Source: Gemmatimonadota bacterium (GTDB lineage: Bacteria; Gemmatimonadota; Gemmatimonadetes; Longimicrobiales; Gaopeijiaceae). Taken from it: a stretch of DNA of 21,496 nucleotides. Position 1 is the first letter of the stretch. Each line of letters begins with the position of its first letter. The position numbers were made by a program, and so were the translations under genes. Location of the stretch: contig SKVI01000305.1 of NCBI GenBank assembly GCA_007129525.1, positions 1 to 21,496 on the forward strand, read 5' to 3'. Of this stretch, positions 7,346-14,329 are shown piece after piece. Under the pieces are notes generated by a model. The model was not told the DNA's origin, made no database searches, and saw only the letters and a list, made by a program, of their open reading frames with translations.

Positions 7346-8721
7346 TCTCGCGTCCAATCCGCACGATGTCGGTTCTCTGCCTCGTGGGCTTTGCCTGCCT
7401 CGCCCCGGGATTGGGTGCCTGCAGCCCAGGACCCAACAGCGCGCCCCCTTCGCACGATCCAGCTCCCCCGGACGATCCGGCACCCCACGGCCAGCCTGCA
7501 TCCGACACCTCCCAATCCCATCCGGACACGACCCTTCTGGGTCTGGGCCCGAAGCACGGTGAGTACGGTCTATGGGCTCGCTTCGACGGCGATACCCTCC
7601 GGATCAACTGGATCACCCGGGCCCCCGGACAGGGGCTGCTGGAGGTGGTTGCCGAGGACGGTTCGAGGGCTCCTCCCGGCCGCATTCACTCCACGGGCGT
7701 GGCCCACGCGGCGGCGCTGGAGCTGGTCCCGGGCGAATCGGTGCGGCTCCACTACGGCGCAGCGGCCGACCCGGAGGATCGGCACGAGACCACCATCCGC
7801 CGACCCCGCGCCGACGAGCGTCCGCCCGTGGGCGTTCAGGGGCTGGACTCGCTCTACGTGATCGGGGACATCCACGGCGAGTACGAGAACATGGTCAAGG
7901 TGCTCCGGAACGCGGGACTCATCGACGCCGATCTCCGCTGGAGCGGCGGGACCCATCACCTGGTGGTTCTGGGTGACATGATGTCCCGGGGGGCCCACTC
8001 CACGGCGGTCCTCTGGTTCCTCTACCGCCTGGAGCAGGAGGCCGCGGCTGCGGGGGGGCGCGTCCACATCGTGCTGGGGAACCACGAGTTTCTGGTCATC
8101 CTCGACGACCTCCGCTACGTCCAGAGCAAGGAGTCGCGGATCGCTGAGCTCCACGGGACCCCGTATCATCGCATGTACGACCCTCGGCATTCGGTGTTGG
8201 GCCGCTGGCTCATGACCAAACCGGTGGCCATCCAGGTGGATGACGTGGTGCTGGCCCACGGGGGGCTCGGCTCGGAGTACCTTCCCTACACGCTGGAGGC
8301 GCTGGACGACTCGCTGGCGACATGGGTGGCCGAGGAGAGCTTCTACCGCTGGGCCGACGACGCCTATTGGGAGGATCCGGACCTGGTCCTGCCGGTGGAC
8401 TCAGTGGGCTGGGACCGGCGGCTCGACTTCTTTTTCGAGCCTGAAAGTCCCATCTGGCACCGGGACTATGCTCAGACCGACACCGCGGGCGACGAACTCG
8501 ACCAGGTGCTGGAGCGCTTCGAAGCCCGGATCCACGTGATTGCCCACACTCCCATCGAGCGGATGCACCAGCAGTACGGGGGACGGGTCATTTTGACGAA
8601 CACCTTCCCCTTCGCCGCAGAGGTCCTGCTCCTGACCCGGGATCCGGAGGGGCAGGACGGCTGGGCGCGCCACCGAATCGGGTTCGAAGGGCCCCCGGAG
8701 CCGCTGGAGACTTTCTTTTGA
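7342..8721 (+). CDS. Lipoprotein metallophosphatase of the PPP superfamily, Shewanella-like phosphatase (SLP) type
   Basis: The protein is 459 aa from an ATG overlapping the kinase stop by four bases. The N-terminus has a signal peptide ending in a lipobox, LGAC (Cys27), then a Pro/Asp/Ser-rich tether to about residue 65. It is predicted to be membrane-anchored on the outside of the inner membrane or in the outer membrane. The metallophosphoesterase motifs are all present: GDIHG (D176, H178), GDMMSRG (D212), GNHE (N247, H248), LAHGG (H306) and AHTP (H402). The run GNHEF...LDDLRYV matches SLP-type PPP phosphatases, where 'GNHExM...GDxRYV' is typical. The usual GDxxDRG has Ser215 in place of its second Asp. 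Residues 65-165 form an N-terminal beta-rich domain I do not recognise. The substrate is unknown. Coupling to a cytoplasmic histidine kinase while acting outside the cytoplasm is unusual. Confidence 0.9.
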   Translation: MISRPIRTMSVLCLVGFACLAPGLGACSPGPNSAPPSHDPAPPDDPAPHGQPASDTSQSHPDTTLLGLGPKHGEYGLWARFDGDTLRINWITRAPGQGLLEVVAEDGSRAPPGRIHSTGVAHAAALELVPGESVRLHYGAAADPEDRHETTIRRPRADERPPVGVQGLDSLYVIGDIHGEYENMVKVLRNAGLIDADLRWSGGTHHLVVLGDMMSRGAHSTAVLWFLYRLEQEAAAAGGRVHIVLGNHEFLVILDDLRYVQSKESRIAELHGTPYHRMYDPRHSVLGRWLMTKPVAIQVDDVVLAHGGLGSEYLPYTLEALDDSLATWVAEESFYRWADDAYWEDPDLVLPVDSVGWDRRLDFFFEPESPIWHRDYAQTDTAGDELDQVLERFEARIHVIAHTPIERMHQQYGGRVILTNTFPFAAEVLLLTRDPEGQDGWARHRIGFEGPPEPLETFF

Positions 8722-8727
8722 GCGTGC

Positions 8728-8742
8728 CCGGGCATCGCCCGG
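8728..8742. terminator. Hairpin between convergent genes, possible bidirectional terminator
   Basis: CCGGGC (8728-8733), loop ATC and GCCCGG (8737-8742) form a perfect 6-bp GC stem. It fits in the 21 bp between the phosphatase stop and the stop of the convergent kinase-like gene. It has no clear T-run on either side, though the minus strand continues into an A/G-rich stretch. Position and symmetry favour termination of both transcripts. Confidence 0.45.
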
Positions 8743-9756
8743 TCAGAAGGTCTGCAACCGCCCCCGGTCGACGTCTCGAAGCAGGCGCTCGATGTTGCTC
8801 GCCACGTCTCGGATCTCACGGGCGGTGAGGCCGAACTGAACCCGGTCGTCCTCCGTCCGGATGCCCCGGTTGGCCCCGAGGTTGGGACCCGGCTCGGTGG
8901 GCACCAGGTGCTCGTCCACGAGCCGGAACTCGGCCACCACGCCCAGCTCCCGCTCCAGGTCGGCGGGGCGGATCTCTCGGAGGCGCTCGACGGTCCGTGC
9001 CGGGAGCCGGTCCACGTGGAGGTGCCGCCACCGGTCTCCCCGGTCGCTCACCTGGCTCCGAAACGCCACGTCGTTGTCCACCGCAAAGACCCGACGGTTC
9101 ATGGCGTTCATCGAGACGAGGAGATTTCCGTGGTTCCCGTCCTTGTGGTCGATGAGGTGGGTCAGGATGTTTGCGTTCGCGAAGTGGCGGGCGTACGTGT
9201 CATCGTATTCAAACGCCACCTCGTCGAAGGGATCCACTGTGTCCACGGCCAGATCCTGGATCCAGTACGACAACAGGAAGAGAACGGATCGGGTTCCCCG
9301 GATCGTGGGAGCCCGGGCCGGGGCGTACTCACGGTACTCCTCGATGGCCATGGACCTCAGGACCTGGGGAGGTACCACGTAGTCCCCTTCGTCCAGAAAC
9401 ATGGCCTGGAGCCTGTAGGCGGCCAGCTCGTAGCGGGGCTCGTTGTTGAAGCCCTCTCCCGGGGGCGCCACCGGCTTCCAGTGAGCTTCCATTTCCGGCT
9501 CCCCGTCCCGTCCGCCCAGCACGACCCTTCGGCTGCGGTCTTCCTCCAGGGGACGGCTGCGATCGATGGCGAGGATCGTGAGCTCCGGCGTCCGAAGCCG
9601 CTCCTCGATGTACTCGACCGGATAGAGGATGTTGGTGTCCTGGGCTCCGGCGGGGCTGTGGCCCAGATGGAGGCCGACGGCGAAGGCCAGTGCGAACTTG
9701 AGGAGGTGATCGGTGGCGCGGCCGGGCGGGCCGAAACGCGGGGGCGAGACCAGCAC
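8743..9756 (-). CDS. Secreted protein with atypical (PI3K/HipA/Fam20-like) kinase signature residues
   Basis: I start the gene at GTG 9756, five bases after a perfect AGGAGG, giving 337 aa. A GTG two codons earlier overlaps that Shine-Dalgarno. An N-terminal signal (LLKFALAFAVG...SPAGA, about 18-38) predicts export. The mature part fits the atypical-kinase layout. HWKPV (K94) is followed by RYELAAYRL (E110), like the N-lobe Lys and helix-C Glu; then VVPPQVLR. A HLIDHKDGNHGNLLV loop (D206, N211, five apart) fits the catalytic-loop Asp and metal-binding Asn. FAVDNDVAF (D227) fits the metal-binding Asp equivalent to DFG. No glycine-rich loop is obvious. This could be a periplasmic protein or small-molecule kinase, or a catalytically different relative. 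The family is not one I can name with certainty. It faces the lipoprotein phosphatase end to end, 21 bp apart. Confidence 0.65.
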   Translation of the reverse strand: MLVSPPRFGPPGRATDHLLKFALAFAVGLHLGHSPAGAQDTNILYPVEYIEERLRTPELTILAIDRSRPLEEDRSRRVVLGGRDGEPEMEAHWKPVAPPGEGFNNEPRYELAAYRLQAMFLDEGDYVVPPQVLRSMAIEEYREYAPARAPTIRGTRSVLFLLSYWIQDLAVDTVDPFDEVAFEYDDTYARHFANANILTHLIDHKDGNHGNLLVSMNAMNRRVFAVDNDVAFRSQVSDRGDRWRHLHVDRLPARTVERLREIRPADLERELGVVAEFRLVDEHLVPTEPGPNLGANRGIRTEDDRVQFGLTAREIRDVASNIERLLRDVDRGRLQTF

Positions 9757-9795
9757 GAGCACCTCCTGACGCAGGACGTGGGACCGGAGATCGCT

Positions 9796-9812
9796 CCTCC
9801 CCGAAAGGGAGG
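9796..9812. promoter_or_regulatory. Stem-loop upstream of the kinase-like gene
   Basis: CCTCCC (9796-9801), loop CGAAA and GGGAGG (9807-9812) form a perfect 6-bp stem, 40 bp ahead of the GTG at 9756 in the gap after the epimerase gene. It may be a leader structure or part of a terminator pair with the hairpin at 9843-9862. No function is provable from sequence. Confidence 0.3.
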
Positions 9813-9842
9813 CCGAACCCTCAAGTTAGGTGACGGCACCTC

Positions 9843-9862
9843 CCGGGCGCCAGGACGCCCGG
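9843..9862 (-). terminator. Terminator-like hairpin after the epimerase gene
   Basis: CCGGGCG (9843-9849), a 6-base loop CCAGGA and CGCCCGG (9856-9862) form a perfect 7-bp GC stem, 13 bases downstream of the minus-strand stop at 9876. It can extend by two pairs with one bulged base. There is no T-run, as is common for terminators in GC-rich genomes. Confidence 0.45.
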
Positions 9863-9875
9863 AGCCTTCGCCTTC

Positions 9876-11039
9876 TCACCGCTCCTGGTGCCACGCCTCC
9901 AGGACACGGGCCTCCTCCTCCGCGGAGGGTCCCGCGCCCAGCTCCTCTCCGGCGGCGCCCCGGGCCTCCTCCCACCACTCCAGGGTATCTCTGGCGGTGA
10001 CGGCGAGGGGCCGGAAGGTGATCCCCGCCTCCAGCGCCCTGCGGTTGTCGATGCGGCCGTAGTTCAGCCAGTCCCCCTCCGGCGGCCGCCACCCGGGAAT
10101 CTCCGATCCGCCCCGGAGCCCGTGCTCCTCCAGGAAGGCCCAGTCCACCCAGGTGAACTCCACCGGGCTCGAGGTCATGGCCCGGACCCCGTAGAGGAAC
10201 TCGGCCGAGCTGAGGGGAGCCGCCGGCGCCTCCGGGTTGAAGGCGCCCGTGGTGCCTTCCTCCAGCAGATGCACATAGAATTCGGCCAGGTCTCTCACGT
10301 CCGAGTACTGGACGGGATCGGAGGGGTCGCCCGGCGCGATGACCTCTCCCCCACGGTGGATCCGGACGTACCAGTAGGTGAAGCGGTCGGTGCGGTCTCC
10401 CGGTCCGGTGATGATGGGGGGGCGCACGATGGTGGCACCGTCGGGAAAGGCCTCCTCCACCTCCCCCTCGGCCAGGGCCTTCAGGGGGCCATAGCCCGAC
10501 CACTCCTCCTCCGGCACGCCGGGGACCCCGATGGGCGCGTCCTCGTCCATGGTGGGGTGGGTGTAGTCGGTGTAGACGGCCCGGGTCGAGGTGAAGAGGT
10601 ACTGGTCCGCCGAGTCCCGGAGGAGCCGGGCGGTGGCCCGGACCTGGTCCGGCGTGTATCCGCTGTTGTCGATGACGGCGTCCCAGCGCCCGCCCTCCAA
10701 CGACGAGATGTCGTCGTTGCGGTCGCCGATCCGGAGTTCCAGATCGGTGAAGAGCTCGGGGAAGAGCCGGGGCTCGGTGCGACCCCGGTTGAAGAGGGTC
10801 ACGTCATGGCCCCGCTCCAGGCAGCGTCGGACCAGGTGGGGGCCGATGAAGCCGGTGCCTCCGAGAATCAGGATCCGGAGCGGGGAGCCGGGGGGCCTGG
10901 ACCGGGAGGGCGAAGCGGAATCGGGGCGCAGGGCCAGGATTCCCTCTCCCAGCCCGACGGCGCCGCCGCCGAGGATACCGCTGCTCAGAGCTCCGCCGGC
11001 CAGCGCCGACTTCTTCAGAAATTCTCGTCGTGTCGTCAC
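9876..11039 (-). CDS. Tat-exported NAD(P)-dependent epimerase/dehydratase-like protein
   Basis: The protein is 387 aa from GTG 11039. The start is fixed by the twin-arginine signal immediately after it (TTRREFLKKSALAGG, residues 2-16) and a Gly/Ala-rich hydrophobic region. After a Pro/Ser-rich spacer (41-53) comes an extended SDR Rossmann fold with the nucleotide-binding GGTGFIG (60-66). RCLERGHDVTLFNRG follows, then Ser151 and a YGPLK motif (Y183...K187) that fit the SDR catalytic Ser and YxxxK. The fold resembles NAD-dependent epimerases and the plastid CSP41-like group. Substrate is unknown. A Tat-exported SDR is expected to carry its cofactor out in the folded state. It is divergent from the protease-barrel gene. 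A 119-bp gap with two hairpins separates it from the kinase-like gene, so the two may not be co-transcribed. Confidence 0.88.
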   Translation of the reverse strand: MTTRREFLKKSALAGGALSSGILGGGAVGLGEGILALRPDSASPSRSRPPGSPLRILILGGTGFIGPHLVRRCLERGHDVTLFNRGRTEPRLFPELFTDLELRIGDRNDDISSLEGGRWDAVIDNSGYTPDQVRATARLLRDSADQYLFTSTRAVYTDYTHPTMDEDAPIGVPGVPEEEWSGYGPLKALAEGEVEEAFPDGATIVRPPIITGPGDRTDRFTYWYVRIHRGGEVIAPGDPSDPVQYSDVRDLAEFYVHLLEEGTTGAFNPEAPAAPLSSAEFLYGVRAMTSSPVEFTWVDWAFLEEHGLRGGSEIPGWRPPEGDWLNYGRIDNRRALEAGITFRPLAVTARDTLEWWEEARGAAGEELGAGPSAEEEARVLEAWHQER

Positions 11040-11262
11040 GTGTCCCCGTTCTCCATGGTTTCGAAAGGGCTGGGAGGCGATTTACCGGCGGAGGCCGGAA
11101 CCGTCGAAGGTGATCAAGAATAGGGCTCCGGCCCGCTTCTGGGCAAACCCGGGGAGTGCCCGGGCCACCTGAGACGGAACGTATCGGGGTGCTTCGAGGT
11201 TTTTAGGATCAAGACCGGGGGCGAAGTTCGGCCCCTTCACCCGCATTCATCGAGGTCTGGCT
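11040..11262. promoter_or_regulatory. Divergent promoter region between the epimerase and protease-barrel genes
   Basis: These 223 bp separate two divergent starts and must contain both promoters. On the plus strand TAGGAT (11204-11209) could be a -10 box, but no -35 is visible at 16-18 bp. A GAGG Shine-Dalgarno at 11252-11255 is well placed for the ATG at 11263. A palindromic pair, CCCGGG (11148-11153) and CCCGGG (11159-11164) with a 5-base loop, sits near the centre and could be an operator or just GC-rich chance. Confidence 0.35.
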
Positions 11263-14200
11263 ATGTACCGCTTCCTGGGGCTCTTCACCCTCCTGGCCGC
11301 GTTGGCGGTCGTTTTTCCACCCATGACCGAGGCGCAGTACTTCGGACGCAACAAGGTCCAGTACGACGAGTTCGACTTCAAGGTCATGGAGACGCGGAAC
11401 TTCAATATCCACTTCTATCCGGAGGCGGCTCAGCCCATCGAGGACGTGGCCCGGATGTCGGAGCGGTGGTACGAACGGCTGGCCCGGATCTTCGAGCACG
11501 ACCTGGGCGAGCGGCGGCCCCTCATCTTCTATGCTACCCATCCCCACTTCCAGCAGACCAACGTGCTCCAGGGCACGGTGGGTGAGGGGACGGGAGGTGT
11601 GACGGAGGGCCTCCGCGACCGGGTGATCATGCCCCTGGGGGTCTCCCACGCCGACACCGACCACGTCCTGGGCCACGAGCTGGTCCACTCTTTCCAGTTT
11701 GACATCGCGGGACGCCGCGGCGGCATCCAGGGCCTCATGCAGTTGCCCCTGTGGTTCGTGGAGGGCATGGCGGAATACCTGTCCCTGGGCGGCGAGTCCA
11801 CCCACACCGGGATGTGGATGCGCGACGCGGTACTCCGGGACGAGTTTCCCACCACCCGCATGATGACCCGTGACATGCGGCGGTACTTCCCCTACCGCTT
11901 CGGCCACGCCTTCTGGGCCTACATCGGAGGCACGTACGGCGACCAGGCGGTGAGCGAGCTTCTGAGGCGGGCCACGCGTACCGGCTGGAACGCTGCCTCC
12001 ACGGAGGTTCTGGGCGTGCCCGCCGACACCGTTTCGGCCCAGTGGAAGCGGGCCGCCGAGGAGCACTACGGTCCGCTCATGGAAGGCCGGACGCCCCCGG
12101 GCGAGGCAGGGGCCCTGCTCCTTTCGCCGGAGACGGGAGCCGGCCATCAGAACCTGGCGCCCTCACTGAGCCCTGACGGCCGGTACGTGGCGTTCCTGTC
12201 GGAGAAGGACCTCTTCACCATCGAGCTCTTCCTGGCCGACGCCCAGACCGGCGAGATCATTCGCCGGATCACCAGCGCCGTACGGGATGCCCACTTCGAC
12301 GCCATCCGCTTTCTGGATTCATCGGGCGGCTGGTCTCCGGACGGCGAGCACCTGGCGGTGGCCGTCTTCGCTGAGGGACGAAACAAGATCCAGCTCTACC
12401 GCACCCGGGACGGCCGACGTGATCGCCTCCTGACCGTGCCCTCGGAGATTGGAGAGATTCGGGGTCCCGTGTATTCGCCCGACGGAAACCGGATGGCCTT
12501 CTCAGGGAAGGTGGAGGGGCGAACCGACCTCTTCATCAAGGAGCTGGAGAGTGGGGAAGTCACCCGCCTCACCTCGGATCGCTACACGGCCCTGCAGCCC
12601 ACCTTCTCGCCGGACGGCCGTCGTATCGCGTTCGTGACGGACAGGGGCCCGGAGACGGACTGGGACCGCCTGGTCACCGGCCCCCGGTCCATCGGGATCT
12701 TGCACCTGGAGACCGGAGAGGTGGAACGGCTGGCGCCCCTGGACCGGGCCGACCACTGGAATCCCCAGTTCACGCCGGATGGCCAGGGGCTCTACTTCCT
12801 GGCCGACCCCGACGGCTTCCGGGACATCTACCGGGTCGACCTGAATTCGGGCGAGATCTGGCAAGCCACGCGTCTGGCCACTGGAGTGAGCGGGATCACC
12901 GCGGCCACGCCGGCGCTTACCGTGGCCCCGGAGACCGGGAGTGTGGCCTTCTCCGTGTTCGACGGGGGTGAGTACCACATCTACGGGTTGGACGCCGCCG
13001 AGGTGGAGGGCGAGGAGATTCTCGCCGCCGAGGTGATGGCGCTGGAGGGACGACGGCTTCCAGGCGCCCCGGGTTCCGACGAAGGGCGGGTCGCCCCTCT
13101 GCTGGCAAATCCGGACATCGGCATGCCCGAGCCCGAAAGGCACCGGGCCGCCGACGCCCCGGACTTCGAGTCCCGGCTGGGGCTCGAGTGGATCGGCCAG
13201 ACCAGCGTGGGCGTGGGGCAGGACCAGTTCGGCACCTTCCTCGCCGGAGCGGTCGCCGCCCAGTTCTCCGACATGCTGGGCAACCGGAACCTCTTTGCCG
13301 CCATCCAGGCCCAGGGCGAGATCCAGGACATCGGGGGCCAGGTCTTCTACCAGAACGTGGAGAAGCGGTGGAACTGGGGGCTCGGGGCGGCTCACATCCC
13401 CAACCGTTTCGTGCGGAGCGGCTTCGCCCAGGATCCCGACACGGGCGACCAGCTCTTCATCCGGGACATCCTGCGACAGCGGGTGACCCAGGCCCAGGGA
13501 ATGGTCCAGTATCCGTTCTCGTCCATTCGCCGTGTGGAGTTCACCGGAGGCTATACCCGCTACGATTTCTCTGGTGAGCGGGACATCTTCACCCTGGGCC
13601 CCGGTGGCCAGATCGTGCGTCACGAGGAGGAGAGCCTGGCCTCGCCCGATGCCCTGAACCTGGGCCAGGTGTCGGCGGCCTTCGTCCAGGACAACTCCTT
13701 CATGGGCTTCACCTCACCCATCCGAGGCTGGCGCTCCAGGGTCGAGCTGTCCCAGACGGTGGGGAGCGTCGCTTTCACCCAGGCCGTGGCGGACCACCGA
13801 CGCTACTACTCCCCCAGCACCCACCTCACCCTGGCCGTTCGGGGCATGCACGTGGGTCGCTACGGGCTGGACCAGCAGGATCAGCAGGTCATCCGGCCCT
13901 TCTTCCTGGGATGGGAAACCTTCATGCGCGGGTACTCAACCCAGTCGTTCGAGATGGGCGAATGCACGCCCGACCCTCAGGGAGGGTGCCCGGAGTTCGA
14001 CCGCCTGGTGGGGCAGCGGCTCGGGGTGGTGAACGTGGAGGCCCGGGTGCCCCTGCTGGGGACCGATCGCTTCGGCCTGTTCAGCTTTCCCAGTCTGCCT
14101 ACCGAGCTGCTGGCCTTCGCCGATGCCGGCGTGGCGTGGAGCGCCGGAGACGGGGCCGAGCTTCGCTGGGAGCGGCAGAGCACCGAGCGGATCCCCGTCC

Positions 14201-14328
14201 TGAGCACCGGGGTGGGTGCCCGGTTCAACCTCATGGGCGCCCTCATCGTGGAGGTCTACTACGCTCGCCCCTGGCAGCGACCCGCCCGGGGATCCCACTT
14301 CGGCTTCAGCTTCACCCCGGGTTGGTAG
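11263..14328 (+). CDS. Secreted zinc protease-like / TolB propeller / outer-membrane barrel fusion protein
   Basis: This 1021-aa protein starts at an ATG seven bases after GAGG. A Sec signal peptide (about 1-24, cleaved near TEAQ) leads into a gluzincin-like peptidase domain (about 26-275). That domain has HELVH (H138, E139, H142) and WFVEGMAEY, where E167 is the likely third zinc ligand. Residues about 290-590 hold repeated SPDGR/SPDGN/TPDGQ blades of a TolB/PD40-type beta-propeller (at least four clear). From about 635 to the end are alternating amphipathic strands rich in Tyr, Phe and Gly, like an Omp85/surface-antigen barrel. The last residue is an aromatic, Trp (FGFSFTPGW), as BAM-recognised outer-membrane proteins tend to have. 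The protein probably inserts in the outer membrane with the peptidase and propeller in the periplasm or outside. The substrate is unknown. It ends one base from the convergent protease gene. Confidence 0.85.
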   Translation: MYRFLGLFTLLAALAVVFPPMTEAQYFGRNKVQYDEFDFKVMETRNFNIHFYPEAAQPIEDVARMSERWYERLARIFEHDLGERRPLIFYATHPHFQQTNVLQGTVGEGTGGVTEGLRDRVIMPLGVSHADTDHVLGHELVHSFQFDIAGRRGGIQGLMQLPLWFVEGMAEYLSLGGESTHTGMWMRDAVLRDEFPTTRMMTRDMRRYFPYRFGHAFWAYIGGTYGDQAVSELLRRATRTGWNAASTEVLGVPADTVSAQWKRAAEEHYGPLMEGRTPPGEAGALLLSPETGAGHQNLAPSLSPDGRYVAFLSEKDLFTIELFLADAQTGEIIRRITSAVRDAHFDAIRFLDSSGGWSPDGEHLAVAVFAEGRNKIQLYRTRDGRRDRLLTVPSEIGEIRGPVYSPDGNRMAFSGKVEGRTDLFIKELESGEVTRLTSDRYTALQPTFSPDGRRIAFVTDRGPETDWDRLVTGPRSIGILHLETGEVERLAPLDRADHWNPQFTPDGQGLYFLADPDGFRDIYRVDLNSGEIWQATRLATGVSGITAATPALTVAPETGSVAFSVFDGGEYHIYGLDAAEVEGEEILAAEVMALEGRRLPGAPGSDEGRVAPLLANPDIGMPEPERHRAADAPDFESRLGLEWIGQTSVGVGQDQFGTFLAGAVAAQFSDMLGNRNLFAAIQAQGEIQDIGGQVFYQNVEKRWNWGLGAAHIPNRFVRSGFAQDPDTGDQLFIRDILRQRVTQAQGMVQYPFSSIRRVEFTGGYTRYDFSGERDIFTLGPGGQIVRHEEESLASPDALNLGQVSAAFVQDNSFMGFTSPIRGWRSRVELSQTVGSVAFTQAVADHRRYYSPSTHLTLAVRGMHVGRYGLDQQDQQVIRPFFLGWETFMRGYSTQSFEMGECTPDPQGGCPEFDRLVGQRLGVVNVEARVPLLGTDRFGLFSFPSLPTELLAFADAGVAWSAGDGAELRWERQSTERIPVLSTGVGARFNLMGALIVEVYYARPWQRPARGSHFGFSFTPGW

Positions 14329-14329
14329 G

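Noticed and set aside
8908..10062. 384-codon plus-strand open frame opposite the kinase-like gene
   Set aside because: The minus frame has a perfect Shine-Dalgarno, a signal peptide and kinase-like motifs. The plus frame crosses two minus-strand genes and has no recognisable features.
9888..11123. 411-codon plus-strand open frame opposite the epimerase gene
   Set aside because: It is antisense to a clear Tat signal and Rossmann motif; Gly/Arg/Val-rich shadow.
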